64,000 bases of DNA from Monarcha castaneiventris obscurior (GCA_026261815.1 JAMPIT010000230.1:6695001-6759000); one strand, 5' to 3'. Shown: positions 39,801-53,700, counted from the stretch's first letter. Numbers and translations are program-made. The notes: a model not told the origin generated them from the sequence alone.

Positions 39801-41672
39801 TTCTTCAGTGAGAAACACAGCACAGAAAGCTGAAGAAGGCACAGAAAGCTGCACTGCAGCAAAATACCAGTCCAAAACCAATAACGATCCCTTTTCCATC
39901 AAAAGAATAAAAATTCATACAGTGCTTTGGGGTCAAAAGCTATTATTGCTATATTTTAAATTCCGATTAGTCAGATTTTTCTCTGTGTAACCTCCCTCCC
40001 AGTACCATAAAATCAGCCAGGCTGATTTGGATTGTCTCACCTCAAACACTGCAGAGGGAACTTAAGAGACAAGTGCAGAGGAATCCAGAGGTAGCTCTGA
40101 TGCTTTGTAATGCTGGTGGTGAATTGCAAGCAGAACTCTGAAGAAGACTTCAGTGCAGAGGTGTCTGTAATGCAGTGAGTATCTAAGGACAGTGAGTAGC
40201 AGTGAGCACTGCTGAACCAGAACATGAAAGCATGAGAACTCTGGGCTTTGATCTAACATTAATAATATATACATGTATGTACACACACATACATGCAAAA
40301 CTGTCACATGTTGAGGATTTCACTATCCCGAAATGCATCAACTTAGACTGAGCACTACAAGTGACATGTGGTAGAGGGCTACAAGGTGATGCTCAATCAT
40401 TTTGATTTTCAACATAAAACAACTAGATGCTTTCACTTGAGTACTATATTGATAGTAAGTAACTCAGACTAGTTTTGTTCTGTTGAAACTCCACTAGAAA
40501 TGCTGCTACATTACTAAGACAGAACAACAGTGAAAGACTTTAGCAACCTTATAAAGTTCTGGTGGAACTGAAAACCACCGTCCTCAAGGGAAAAGCTGTC
40601 CCTGGAAAAATGAATTCTTCTCCAAGTCTTGCTCAGAAGAAAAGCAAGAACTAGGAAAATGTCTTTTGGCAGTTTATTTAAGAAATAATTTCTCTGGTTT
40701 ACTACTCAGGGATTTGATTTTGTTCCTTGAGTACTTCAGTGTTTCATGAGCAAGTCCTCAAAATCAATTTAAAAACAGTACAAAGGGTAAAAAAACATTT
40801 TCCACTTAGCTTTTGTTATTACAGAATGGGGACCTCCATCCTTTCTTTCTGCAGTTTGTACAGAAATAATAAGAAACGTTTAGCTATGTTTTCTTACATG
40901 ACTACAAGCCATAAATGACAAAAGTATGAATACAAAATTACCATCCACACTAACTTCTACAGTCAACCCATTGCAAAACACATTCAATAAAACAATACCT
41001 TGCAATCAAATGAGATTTTAACTAAAGCTGATAAGCATTTTTGTCTTTGTATGCTGGCAAGATTGGCAAGATCTTCTTAGACCTTATTATTATTTAGAAT
41101 AATTAAAAATTGCTTTGTTTTAATTATAAAATCACAATAAAATCATTTCACTCCAGAATTAATAGGTACCACCATTCACACTGTGTGAACAGTAGAGGAA
41201 CAGTGAAGAAGAAAAAATCTGTAGCGAATACATTTCACAGTAATGCACTCTGTCGTACGGCAGTGATTGATAGATTTCAAGGTCAGAAAAGACCATGGTG
41301 AGCACATTCTATATTAAAAACATCAGAGAATGTCATCAAGTATCATCAGGTGGTCACTGCAATTAGTCCACAAATTCTGTTTGAATAAAAGTATTGCATC
41401 ATATGCCCCATGTGAATCATTTTGATAGCTTACCATCCCAGTGATTAAAAATCCCTCATCTTTTAGCAATAATTTATTGAGTTTCAGGTTTCATTTTCCA
41501 CCACTTTCTATGATTTTTTTCTTGACAAATTTTATGAATTTTTTCCTTTTCTACAAAGCTGTCAAGTAAACTCCCAAATTCTTCTCAGTCCAAATCTCCA
41601 TGTTTCAAACCCAACTTTTTGCGTAAGTGCAGAAAGGTTTTATTACACTGGATATTATAAATATATTTTGGG
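36856..41672. other. AT-rich noncoding DNA, no gene recognised
   Basis: The longest frame is 138 codons at 39029-39445 on plus. It has a hydrophobic, phenylalanine- and leucine-rich second half but no recognisable family, no CpG island and no clear splice context, so I treat it as chance. Confidence 0.5.
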
Positions 41673-42370
41673 TCATAGAATCACAGAATCATTGAATGGT
41701 TTGGGTGGTAAGGGACCTTAAAAATCATCCAGTTTCAACCTCCCTGCTGTGGGCAGGGACACCTTTCCCTAAATCAGGTTGCTCAAAGCCCTACCCAGCC
41801 TCGCCTGGAACACTTCTAGGGATGGGACATCCACAACTTCTCGGGACAATCTGATCCTTGTCTCACCAACCTCATAGCAAAGAATTTATTCCTAATATCT
41901 AATCTCAACCTACCCTTCTTCATCTTAAGGCCATTCCCCCTTGTGCTGTCACTACATGACCTTGTAAAAAGTCCCTCTCCAGCACCTTTATAGGCCCTGC
42001 TTCAGGTACTGGAAGGCTGCTATAAAGTCACCCCAAAGCTGAACATTCCCAAGTTTCTCAGCGTTTCCTCATAGGAGAGCTGTTTCAGCCCTCTGACCAT
42101 CCTTCTGATTCTTTGGACTCCCTCCAACAGGTCCCTGTCCTTCTTATTTTGGGTACCCCAGAGCTGGATGCAGCATTCCAGATGGGGCTCAGCAGAGTGG
42201 AGAAGAAGGACAGAATCCCCTCCCTCCCCTGCTGCCCACAGTTCTTTGGATGCAGCCCAGGACATGTCTGGATTTGTGGGCTGTGAGTGCCCATGGCTGG
42301 CTCATGTCCAGCCTCTCACCCACAGCACCCCCAAGTCCTTCTGGGCAGGGCTGCTCTCGATCTGTTCATC

Positions 42371-42374
42371 CCTC
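42371..42374. repeat. Target-site duplication, left of the solo LTR
   Basis: CCTC directly precedes the LTR and is repeated at 42802-42805. A 4-bp duplication is typical of gammaretrovirus-like (ERV1) integration. Confidence 0.75.
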
Positions 42375-42801
42375 TGATGCCTTCTCCAGCCACCTAGAAA
42401 CAGAGACTAGACAAGAGTTAGAGAATAAAGATAGGTGTTTATTTGAAGGGCCTTCAAGGTGCACCCTGGGGAGCCAGAGGCTGCTTCCAAAAAAATGGAC
42501 CCCAAGATGGACGATAGGTCACGAGTTCTTCACACCTTCATTTGCATACCATGGTTAATTCTCCAATTAAAGCCCCAGTTCAATGATGTAACTCCCCTCA
42601 GCTTGCTCCCCCCTTAGAGTCTTTGGTTTACACAATTTGGGCCTAGAAGAGCCTGGCTGTCCTTGAAGGCAAAGCCTGGAGAGGCTTTGTTATGTCTATC
42701 TTGCATGAGAGAGCAGAAATTACAGGCTACAAGGAACTTCAGAGTTACACTCTAAGTAGTACAGAAATTGTAAAATATAAAAGTTAAAACCTAAGGCATC
42801 A
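42375..42801 (-). mobile_element. Solo endogenous retrovirus LTR (427 bp), inserted in CR1
   Basis: The element begins TGATGCCTT and ends AAGGCATCA. These are perfect 9-bp terminal inverted repeats with the canonical TG...CA ends. It is flanked by 4-bp duplications (CCTC) and sits inside an otherwise continuous CR1. Orientation is inferred as minus: an AATAAA signal at 42438-42443 (read on minus) lies about 65 bases before the minus-strand 3' end, as expected for R/U5. An octamer-like ATGCAAAT lies upstream at 42540-42547. No internal retroviral genes are present, so it is a solo LTR left by recombination between two LTRs. The 4-bp duplication suggests class I (gamma-like). Confidence 0.87.
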
Positions 42802-42805
42802 CCTC
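42802..42805. repeat. Target-site duplication, right of the solo LTR
   Basis: CCTC directly follows the terminal CA of the LTR and matches 42371-42374. After it the CR1 sequence continues AGCCTGTGCTGATA. Confidence 0.75.
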
Positions 42806-42870
42806 AGCCTGTGCTGATAACAGGGGGTGCAGTAACCCAAACAAAGTGCAGTACCTTGTACTTGATCTTA

Positions 42871-43345
42871 TTAAACCTCATGAGATTCCCATGGGCCACT
42901 TCTCAAGCTTGTCCAGGTCTCTCTGGATGGATCCCATCCCTCAGGCATGTCAAGCACACCACTCAGCTTGGTGTCACCTGTAAACGTGCTGAGGGTGCAC
43001 TCAGTCTCACTGTCTGTGTCCTTGGTGAAGACATCAAATAACACTGGCCTCAGTACAGACCCCTGAGGGCACCACTTGTCACTGATGTCCATCAGGAGCT
43101 CAACCACTGACCACTACCCTCTGGACACAACTACCCAACCAACTCCCTATTCACTGACAGTCCACACATCAAATCCTTCTACCTCCAGTTTAAAGGCAAG
43201 GGTGTGGTGAGGGACTGTGTCAAAGGCTTTATGGAATTCCAGATAAATGACATCTGTAGCCCTTCCCTTGTCCACTGATGGAGTCACCCCATCATAGAAG
43301 GCCACTAGATGGGTCAGGCAGGACTTGCCCTTGGCAAAGCCATGC
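42871..43345 (-). pseudogene. Decayed CR1 reverse transcriptase fragment
   Basis: On the minus strand the sequence encodes recognisable CR1 reverse-transcriptase blocks. These are [29 protein letters not shown] (motif A region), CPQGSVLRPVLFDVF (motif B region) and STFTGDTKLSG. The last is where the family has the catalytic FADD/YADD motif; here it reads FTGD (42973-42984), so one of the paired aspartates is lost. The blocks are not in a single open frame. It is a dead fragment of the CR1 ORF2 protein. Confidence 0.85.
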
Positions 43346-43700
43346 TGCTTATCTCAAATCACCTCCCTGTCCCCCATGTGCCCAAGCAGGAGGATCTGTT
43401 CCATGATCTTCCCAGGCACAGAGATGAGGCTGATAGGTTGGGAGCTCCCTGGGTTCTCCTTTCTATGCTTTTTTAAAATGGGTGCAACATTCTCTTTTTC
43501 CAGTCACCTGGGACTTCAGCAGACTGCCATGACTTTTCAAATATCACAGAGAGTGGCTTGGCTGCCATCACCCAAATCCCTCAGGACTCTGGGATGCATC
43601 TTCATCAGACCCCATACACTCACGTATATTCAGATTCTTTAGGTGGCCACAAACTTAGTCTTAACCTACAGTGGGAAGCACTTCGCTTCCCCAGTCATAA

Positions 43701-46700
43701 TCAATAGTAAGTATAACTTTAATAAAAAATACAAGTAATATTAACAGCAAATTGTTTACTTACTGCAGATGAGAGAAACATCAAAATACCAACAGAAAGA
43801 AAATTTATTTTCATTTTAATTTACCTAAGCCATCAACTGACTCAACAACCCACAAACTGACTCATTCAGATATAGGTTTTCTCCAGATGTCTCAATCATT
43901 TTGCATAAAATGTTAACTTTAGAAAAGATAAGTTTTCTCAAATGTCAATAAAATTATTACCATCTTCAAAAGTGAGCTTAATGGTATTTTTATGAAGAAC
44001 TTTTTGTCATTATTTGGTTTTGGATTGCTGTCATATCCAACTGTTTTCCATTGCACATGTCAAGTGACATGACTAATATGTAACTTTTGGAAGCTTTCTC
44101 TCTATTTCTCTCTTTCTGTGTGAATTTCTCTCAGTCTTGCCCATTCAGCTTCCAGCGGTGTTCTTACAAACAAGGGTGTAGGCTTTGAGCTTGATCTGTA
44201 GGAAACCAGTGTTCAAAACAGAATCCAACTCACCTCTGCCTGTGTTGCTGAATTCACCCAGCACCTTTTTCTGGATTAGTGACCCTTTATTAAAGAACCA
44301 TAACTTCAAACCACAGTGTGTTATCCTACTGAAATCCAGATGAGAGGCAGTGAAAGGGTATAAAATCCAGCTCTGGTCATCATCTACCAGCATGAGCCAT
44401 GGTACTTTAGCCAGCTGGACATGGTAGTTGGGAATTCTTAGAGATAATATTGTGTAAGATCATCATGGATATCACAACAATTCTTGAACTTCAAACAGAA
44501 TCAAGCCTTACAGTTTTTTCACCTCCAAGAAAAGGAATACCTGCGTAAAACCAAGAATTCCCTCCAGAACAATGCAGTTTCTCTGCTGTGCTGTATTTTG
44601 CTTTTACAAACTGTACCACTCTGAGCATATCTGATGTGGTAAGTTCTTATTTGGAAAATAAAATCAATACATGCAAGGATTGCTTCTGCAGCTGGCAGTG
44701 GTATTGCACGTTTCTCTTATGTAATGAATGGGGACACCAAATTTAACAGTGACACGATATAAACTCCTACCTATGTACTTTAAGAAAAATCTTAGGATCA
44801 TGAAGTACAAAGAGAAGGACACTTCCTCATTAACTATTCAATATATAGGCTACAGATTAGAAAGACAATCACCTTGCAGAAACTTGCTTTGCATAAATAA
44901 GAAGCTTTGTGTACAGAAATCAAGCTCTGCAGAAATCTTGATTACAGAAAAATATGTTAATGGATACTGCAAAAAATAAGTTCAAGGAAAGTGCGAATCT
45001 AATGCTTTTACATCACCACATTCATTTAAGAATTTTTAAAATTAGTAAATTAAATATCTCATTTACATTGCACCAAGATCAGATCTGTCACCGCAGCTTG
45101 CTATTTGGTATGCAAGCATTATCCACATTTTCAACTCATAAAAACCAGAGAAATGTCATGATTTGCTTAATGTCACATAGCAGGAAACAGGAATCAAATC
45201 CTGTTGTATGGCCACTTGACATTCAAAGCCCTTCATAATCTGCTTCCTAATATTTCTTCTCTTCTCCCATCACCACCCCCCCTCCAGTCAAACAACTTGA
45301 GTCCTCCAACTTTATTTTACTTATTTGCTGTTGCCTTCCATGCTGTTAATACATTTGGAGTTCCCTTTCTGAACCAAGTTACAGCTTCTCCTCTGTTTAT
45401 TAATACCCAGCTCAGTCCCTCAGGACTGGCAAGGGCCAGCAGAGATGTCCCTGTGTGTGACCAGTTCTCAATCCTTCCTTACCCATATCCATGGACTTTT
45501 CAGCCCCTCAGGCCTCGTGCAGTTGGGTTGCCAGCACACAGTGACTACAATATTGTTCTTTCTGCAATGAGCTAAATATTTTTCTTCTTACTACACTACA
45601 GAAAAGAATTCACTGTCAAATAAAGTTATCTAAACAGCATATTGTTAACTATCTTTACACTACTATTAATTTATGCAACCTCTAAATCCTAGCATTAATT
45701 ATATGCCTTACCTGATTTATCCACCCCTTCAGGCTGGAAGTGCATCTTTTCCAAGATCTTTAAAATTTCCAACATGTTTGGTGGCAACGTAAGATAAATA
45801 AACACTATATAGTTCTTTATAGATATTTGAAAAAGATGAAGTATTTCCATATACAAAGCAGTCTACAACAGATTAAAGAGCGGTTTGTCTTCTAATAAGC
45901 ACGAGGGCAAGAAAAATCCCTAAAAAGTATCTGAACTTTTCACAGTATCAAAATAAGTTAGTACTCTGGGAAAAAAAAAAAACCAGCTATGCTGAACATG
46001 AGCAAAGCATCATAAAGCAAATAATCATCAAAAATTCCAAAACTTGTTATACTGTACAACAAGAAGGAAAGAATGCCAGTGCATTTTCATGATTATATAC
46101 TATGGCCAAAATTTTTTTTGAGATTAGAAACAAACTGGAATTTAACTGCATCTTTTCAGATTAAATTTAGTGATTGCTTAGAATTTACTTGGGAAACGCT
46201 TAGATTTTCATTGCTTATTACAAACTAAGAATTAATTTACAAACAGGAAGATTACTTTGAAAAAAGTCAAAATAATTAACTTTTCAAAAATATCATTTAA
46301 TTCTGAATCATAAGATACTCCATTACCATAGAGCCAAAATGTGCTTCAAGGGAAGGAAGACAGAGCTATCCTTCTACAAAGATCCTATTACTGTGGTTCT
46401 CTTCATTTTAAAAACTTTGCAGGAGAATATATTTACCTTCTATGTGATATGTTTTTTAGGTGTAACAAAGGCACCACTAAAGATTATAAACCTTAGCACT
46501 AGAAAGTGCTCTTAAGACAGAGGATTTGAAAACCATCCCATTTGATAAGTTAAGATGCAGAGTTTTAAAAATTTCATGGAGATATTTCAGAAAGTTTGGA
46601 TGGGAGTTCATACTCCTCTATACTCCACTGTCTCTAACACAGCCTTTGCTCCCACTTAGCTGCTTCTGCAGTTGATGGAAATTTAGTCAGTTTGCCACAT

Positions 46701-47636
46701 GTTCCTGGAGTACCACTCATCTCCTCCTGACGCAGACACGTAAAATAGGTCAGATCAAATATGTCCCATGAGTACCTCTTCCCCTTCAGTGACTATAAAT
46801 GGGACACAGAGTGACTGACTCAGCTTCAGAGATCTAAGTAAGATGAATCCCACACCCCACAACTAAAAAGCCAGCATGTTTTCTCAAAAAAAAAAAGTTG
46901 AAATGTTTCTTACCAAAAGCAAGTTAAGGAAAAAAAACCCCATATTATTAAATATCTAATCTAACACAGTCTAATTCCTGAGAAAGTACTAAATTGCTAG
47001 AGGTGAAAAGGAATCTGGTACATGTTGCTCTTTCCCCTGAGGTTTGTCAATAGGTGTAGCTTCCAGTCTGTCTGGGATTAGAAAATAATTGAAAAATTGT
47101 GCATTTTGCAGTAATTCCCACTACAGGACAGATACCTACACACTTTGTGATATTTTGTAAAAGCTGCCACTTTTGAAAGCACATAAAAACACATATTTTA
47201 GTGAAACCAACATATTCTTTGAAGACTGTTGAGAAACAGGATTTCTTTTCCTGGTATAAAAAAAAAAACCAGACCAGGTGGCAGACACCTCAAGAAGGAG
47301 AAGTAAAAACAGAAATACCACTTTCATTAAAATTTCACTCACATTCTGCTCTGGTGAAAGAAAAATTAAAAGATTACTTTCTTTTGGGTTGTTTGGGGTT
47401 TTTGTTAACAAAACCAACTTACTTCTCTGAACATCCTGATCCTTATATGAGCTAAAGCTGACAGAGACTGTCAATGGATCTTTCAAATAAAAATGTAGTT
47501 TTCAGAAAATGGAGGTTCTACAAGACAGTTCTAATGAAACAAATAATAGAATCAAAATATTTAATTTGAGGTAAATTTTACACTACAATGCATCTAAGCC
47601 AGATATGAATGGTGGGACTTTAGATAAAAGAAAGAA
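43701..47636. other. AT-rich noncoding DNA with one possible ancient repeat
   Basis: No gene is recognised. Short A runs occur near 45970 and 46886. The possible L2/MIR-like block at 45155-45380 is listed separately. Confidence 0.5.
45155..45380. repeat. Possible ancient L2/MIR-like repeat
   Basis: The run TGATTTGCTTAATGTCACAT, then AGGAATCAAATCCTG, resembles the core of MIR-type SINEs. The following CAAAGCCCTTCATAATCTGC and the pyrimidine-rich stretch to about 45380 resemble the 3' region of L2 LINEs. Both matches are from memory, degraded, and could be chance. Such relics are sparse but known in bird genomes. Confidence 0.3.
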
Positions 47637-47757
47637 GTCGGATGGGACTCTGAGAAACCTAATCAGGTTGAAGATGTCCCTGCTCATTGCAGGGGTATTG
47701 GACCAGGTGGCCTTTAAAAGGTCCCTTCCAACCCAAACCATTCTGTGATTCTATTCT
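47637..47757 (+). mobile_element. Short CR1 3' tail, sense on plus
   Basis: GATGTCCCTGCTCATTGCAG, AGGTCCCTTCCAACCCAAAC and CATTCTGTGATTCTATTCTG are the last 120 or so bases of CR1, with the ATTCTGTG-type terminal repeat still readable. It is severely 5' truncated, as is usual for CR1. Confidence 0.9.
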
Positions 47758-50700
47758 GATTTTGTGACTTTGATTTCAAATGTTTCAAGTTCCCCTTCCA
47801 GAGCGTGGCCTCCTGTGTCAGGTGAACAGGAAGCCTGGCCCAGTGACAAGACTGGGCCCTCCTGCCCATCATGGACACATGGATCTGAGCAAACAACATC
47901 TAGGAAGAGGACTGGCAAATCCTTCACTCTGCCCTCAGGCTGACAAACTTTGCAGTTCAGGCTGAAAAAGTTCAGTGTTAACATAAAAACCCGAATTTTA
48001 AAATATTTCAGTATTTTACCTTCTGCAAGAATAATATTTTTAAATGGTTTATTCAATTAAGACATCCTAATTTTTTTTTTTTTTTCCCCTGGAGCAAAAA
48101 CAAATGTTGAAATATGAGAAGCTCCCATAAAGAAAAAATTCCAAATGTTGTACAGATAAAATTAAAACCTCTTCAAGGAACACTCTCTGCTGCAACTAAA
48201 GAGTGAAAGCAAAAAACCACAAAAACTATACAGACAAAAACATCCCAAAATGTAATGTATTTCCTTGTTCTGTTGGGTCCTGTAAAATGTAACTTTAGTA
48301 TCTGTACTACACTTAGGAGTTTTAATCTAACGATCACAGAACACCAGTGGCTCAAGAAGTTAAATATAGCAGCTCTATGGTATCTAATAGCCATACTGCA
48401 CTTAGGAGCAATTTGAGATCAAGCAAAAACTCACAATCATTGCTCAAATAACCTATATACAACAGCCAGAGTTTAGAGGAACAACTGCCATTTTCTGTCA
48501 CTATAGTAATTTTTGGTGAAGAATTAAATTTTTCCTTCTTTATTTTAATTTTAAAGAAAGTGATAAACACATTCCTATAGGCGTGTTTTAGGACAAACCT
48601 GTTCTGATAGCTTGAAGATTCAAGGAATCGTTCTGTTTTAAACTGCATATTCAAATAAATAGAAGTACTATTAAAAGGAGCAATGCAGTTTAATTTTTTT
48701 TTTTAAATCTTTCACCTTCCTCCTTTAAAGAAGTCTTCAAAAGTTATGCTTCTTTAAAGTCTGTGACTTCAGTGTTACAAAATAGTACTGGATCTTCTTG
48801 AATCTGAATTGCCTTTCTCATTAACATTATCATCCTTAGTTTGTTTGTCTCCACACTTACTTAAGACTTTGTTCATTTGTGACAGTAAACCAAGGTAATG
48901 AAAAAATGGGTTCATCTGTGGTTATAATATCCACCAACCTGATATAAGACTATGATAAATCAGCACAATTACTGTGCCTCTTTCTACTTTATTCAACTAC
49001 TTGTTTTCTGAGTGCACTGTTGAGCTATTTTCTCTTAAAATTCAGTGTGCTTGCAATTTAATCTTCCCTCTAATACAGACGTCATGCACAAAGGTGCACT
49101 TGTATTATTTCATACCCAGGAAGTAAAACAAACCCTAGTTCTGTTCCTTCCCATCAGCTGGAGCACAGAAATTAGCTGAAGGCCACACTGAAATCCCACT
49201 TGCACTTGGTCACTCCAAAGCATGTTTTCACCAGCTCTCACAGGCTGCCACACAGAGCTGCCACACAGTCTGAAAGCAAATGCAGAAGGATGCAGAGGTG
49301 GCCTGGCTTGGCTGGGTAGAATGATCCAGCTCAGCAGACCATAATACTGTGTGTGTTCTGCTTTGATGCAACATTTTTCCATTCACACTTTCTCATCTAG
49401 ACTGAAATCCAAAGTCCAATGCAAATATATGGGATTTTTCTCCCACCAAAGTTAGTTACACACTTTCCATGGCTATGGGAACCCAGCGGGAGCACTCTAA
49501 CATAGAGACTTCTGGCCAGAACACAGTTATAAAAAACTCATTTAACTACCATATTTTCTACCCACACTTAGCACTGCATTAGCAGTTCACTAGCAAAAAT
49601 CCATGGAATTTTGTTTCTTATGAAATATTACTTATTCAGGGCCTAATGGGCAAATACTAGCATAATTTTTGATTTGCGATTACTGCGAGTATATTTTTTT
49701 TTTTTCTTCTAAGGAAAGTTTCTGAATACGTGGACTTAGAACCTTTGTCCACATCAGAATTGTTCTTTCATTCTTCAGAATACCCTCAGCATTGCAGTCT
49801 CCTGGCCCCATCAGTCTGTAGGGGAACCCAAGCATTATTCGGGGCTGCTATTTGTGCTTACTCAGTTTGCTCTTGTCAAAAGGAGCAAATCATAAAAAGA
49901 GCTATATCAGATTAAACCAAAATCATTCTCTAACAGAAACCAGTAGCATTTGCTGAGGCAAAGGTAAGAATGGGGCAAGAGATCGTGACACTCACGTTGG
50001 TGTGCCAGCCATCCATCAGTGCGGAATATCCTCAGATCTACCAGGCCCCACACCAGCCTGGAGAGCTGATCCACCAATAGTGTCCCAGCAGATCCATGCA
50101 GAAATGGAATCATCACTTTATTAATATTTTAAATCCTCATACAATGGAATGGTAAAATATTCCTGTAGGTAAGATTATTTTTAAAAATCACTATCTGAAA
50201 TCATCCTTTTTGTCTTTGCACCACTTGACTATTTTTCGGTAATTCATCTAGCAAATACCATGCGTGACTTTGAAAAAAATTCATACTCTGAAATCTGGGT
50301 GATTCAGTCAAGAAGGACGCTAAAGCATTTTTGTCAAATTTGAAAAATACTACTTTTCTGTTGCTACAGTAACATCTTCCTAACAAGCCCTTTAAATTTA
50401 AACACTGTCTTAAGAGAGTTCTAGGTCAAGTCAAAAAGCACAGTCAAGCCCTTCAGAGGTATCCAGTTCATATTCAGCATGGGTAAGGATGGAACAGAAA
50501 AGGTGAATAAAGTTTTTACCTACTTCCATAATGACTTCTCACTTGCTGTGGTCTGTCCTACTTTCTTTCCCCTTAGCCACCCAGTAGTCTCTCTTCTGAG
50601 GAGAGAATTCTCAATGGTCTCTAAGGAAAATTCCCTAATAATTTTTTATCCTAGAGCAATTTATCATCTTCATTTAAAAAAAAAAAAAGCTTACATTTGC

Positions 50701-53700
50701 AAAAAGATATATTTGCAGAAATAAGTTTTCACCTCCTGAGATGAAACCAAGAATAAAAAGCTATTTCCACTTTGTCACATATGGAGAATAAATACACATA
50801 GATAATATATGAACTGAGAAATCGCAGAGTGAATACAAAATTCATTCATGAGACACCTGGGGATTCTGACAGAAATTTGTATTTATTTTTTCTGTCACTA
50901 TGCAATTATCTCACTGGTCTGTAAGGTAAGGTCCAGAGCTCAAGTTATTCTTCTGGGGAAGTGTTTGCAATATGCATACTGAGGATCATCTTTGGAAAAG
51001 GAGGAATAACCTCTTTCAGTTTTCACACAGTTGTAACGCATCAGTTAGTGGATTTTTGGCACCAATCTGATTTCAGAGAAATATTCAGTTCATCTGCATC
51101 TTCCCAAATGTAGGTTTTACATTCCTTCCCAGATGTCAGCAGACACCTACTCATTGGAGAAGAATGAAAATCAAACCTTCTAGCTCATCTACATTTGTGC
51201 CATATCAATTTTTAAAAAGTAAGGGAAATACACAAAGTATTTTTATTGCACAAGGCACTTCAAACAGCAGACTCAAGACAATTTTAGGAATTTCCATCTA
51301 GTCTCATTTTAGAAACCCTGTTCTAATTATCTTACTTGGAAGTGCAATGAATTATTTGAGTAACCTTAAACATGCACACAAGTGACAGCACTATGAAGTT
51401 TGAATTACAGGCTTTTCTAGTGTGTAAAATTTTGATGTCATCAAAGTGCTCAATTACCAAAGAAATGAGTGAAATGAAGGTCCAGAATCTACAAAAATTC
51501 AAAGAATAATAAAACTGCTGTGACCTATATTTTTCCATGCTGAAAGTATAAAGGGTGAACATTCACATTTACTAAGTGACAACAGCATTTACTTATAGTT
51601 GGGCACATGCTTAACTCTTTGCATTGGCAATCAGAACCAAAATTAAACAGACATTTAATCACAGCTTTCAGGTAATAAACTATTACAGAAATAGCTCTCC
51701 TTTGATTTATGAAGTGAAAAAAATACCATCATAATACCTGACATACATTATTCACAAATGAAATGTGACTAAAAATAAATTATGAATAAATAGAATGTAA
51801 AATACTGTGGAATGAAGAAGCAGTAAGAAACTACTGAAATTAATCTATTTCCAACAGAGCTGCCAGTTCAACTTTTACTTACAAAGGCTAGGAAAAAGAG
51901 CTGTTGCATACTGACTCCAACATAACAGATAATATTAGAGCCCTCTGACTCCCAGCTTCATAACATGTATTCAGGAAGGGTTGTATTGGCAGTCTGTAGA
52001 TGGTTCAGGGGGTTCTTTTTCTGTTTGGTTCTTTTCTCAAACTGGTATTTAGTTGACATCTGTACAACTGGGATGGGCTTTCCAAAGGTTTCATGGCAAT
52101 GAAGAAGCTGGTCAGAGTTCTGTTAACACAGCTGAGAGGAGTGGAAGGGCTGGAAGGTGGGTAGAAATCCCAGGTATGAATGAGCCTTCTCTCAACAGTA
52201 ACCTCAGAACAAAGGTAGGTTCTTCATGTAAAGTCAGTATGCATTTTGGAGGATGAGACTTGACCAAAAATAATCTGTCTCTGGGGAATGTAATTAAGCA
52301 TTCTGATAATTACTTTACTCTGACAGTCTGGTAAAGATTACAGGTTATGGAATGTTATGTGATCTTTCTCTGCACCTAGTTCTTTGTTTAATACTTGTTT
52401 TACTGAACTCTGCATAGAGTACTTGCTTTTCATTTGGACATGAAGACCATTGTCTAAGCTTGAGGAGTGACTTAGGCGTGGCTGGCAGAACACTGCCCTC
52501 TGTTTTCCAGAGTGACATTCCCAAATAAGGTAATAGTCACATCCCATTCTGTGGGATCAGGGTTGTAAAATGGAACGCCATCAAACCACCAAAGCCCCTC
52601 CTTTGGCAGGAAGAATTTCCCACACTGAGAAGACTTAAGCAGAGTATCTTTGTCAAATTGAAGGAAAACATGGGAGCTCCTGAGCCAAGTCTATCTTCCA
52701 GACAGTAACAGACACAATGGAAAATTGACTAGAAAAAAATGGTCAAATATTTATTTGGCATTGCTTTGTCTAAAAAAGAGCTAAACATATTCTATAAAAT
52801 CAGGCAAGCCCTGTTTACATATGTGGTGTCTTAAATCACCTTAAATCCAGGCACCCTGGACTACTACCAGTGACATCAAAAGGAACTGAACCTGGAACCC
52901 CTCTAATTTACACCTAACAAAGAAACAAATTCAGGAAAACTGGTGAAGCTGCTCATTAAAGCTTGTTTTTTATATTTCTCTCTTGATCGCAGAGTCTCCT
53001 TGTGCAGGGTTGAACTTTCATCTGAAAGCAAGTTGGTATTATTCCAGATGGACAAAAAGAAAGATACTGAATGACAAGAGTGTTAGGTGGCCAAACACAT
53101 ATGCATAAATTCAGGTTCTGGCAGTTTCATGCAGAGACTTAGGTGAAGCTCATCCCCCTTTAATGCACTACTATTTAATTTAGTCTCTCTGGCATGAGCC
53201 TCCCTAAACTTCAAGTCAAGAGAAAGAGGCACAACCACGCCCCTTTTACAACCTGCATAGCCACCCCATCAGTGGGTAGCTGATCCTTCCAGAGCTCTTC
53301 CCTACCTGCTAAACTGGAAATAGTTCCATAATCTGAAGAGGATAATGTATTGTTCTAGAATTCTCTCAAGTAATTCTTCAATTAGGATATTTTGACAACT
53401 GGGTGTGATCAGTTCCTTCATTCAAGGTGAATCAGATCCTCCATCAAAGCTGTGTGTTCCACTTTCTGGAACAGCAGCCATTCAACAGCTGTTTATTCTC
53501 AAGCCTGAGTGTTGTGTCCACTTCCTCCTCCCTGCTCAGTTATTTACTTTCAGATATCAAACTCGTTAGAGCAGGTGTTACTCAGAGAAACAAAAGCAAA
53601 TGGACAGAAAATAACCCGCCCTCATCTGTAGATCTTTGTTGGGCAGCATAAAACCAAGCACATACAGTACTAAAACAACCTTCCCATTCTGCTTTTCAAA

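Larger units (their letters stand above)
41673..43700 (-). mobile_element. CR1 LINE copy of about 1.6 kb, antisense on plus, split by a solo LTR
   Basis: The left edge carries the CR1 3' signature (ATAGAATCACAGAATC, then AAGGGACCTTAAAAATCATC). The match continues through the 3' untranslated region into ORF2, reaching TACAGTGGGAAGCACTTC near 43670-43690. A 427-bp LTR at 42375-42801 interrupts it; the CR1 match resumes directly at 42806. Removing the LTR and one target duplication restores ATCCCTCAGCC, as expected for CR1. It is 5' truncated and decayed. Confidence 0.93.

Noticed and set aside
42801..43700. Possibility that the reverse transcriptase matches are an active LINE
   Set aside because: The frame is broken, the catalytic motif reads FTGD, the 5' part is missing and an LTR splits the element.
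45160..45200. tRNA-like B-box at AATCAAATCC
   Set aside because: No A-box, acceptor stem or anticodon arm could be found at suitable spacing.
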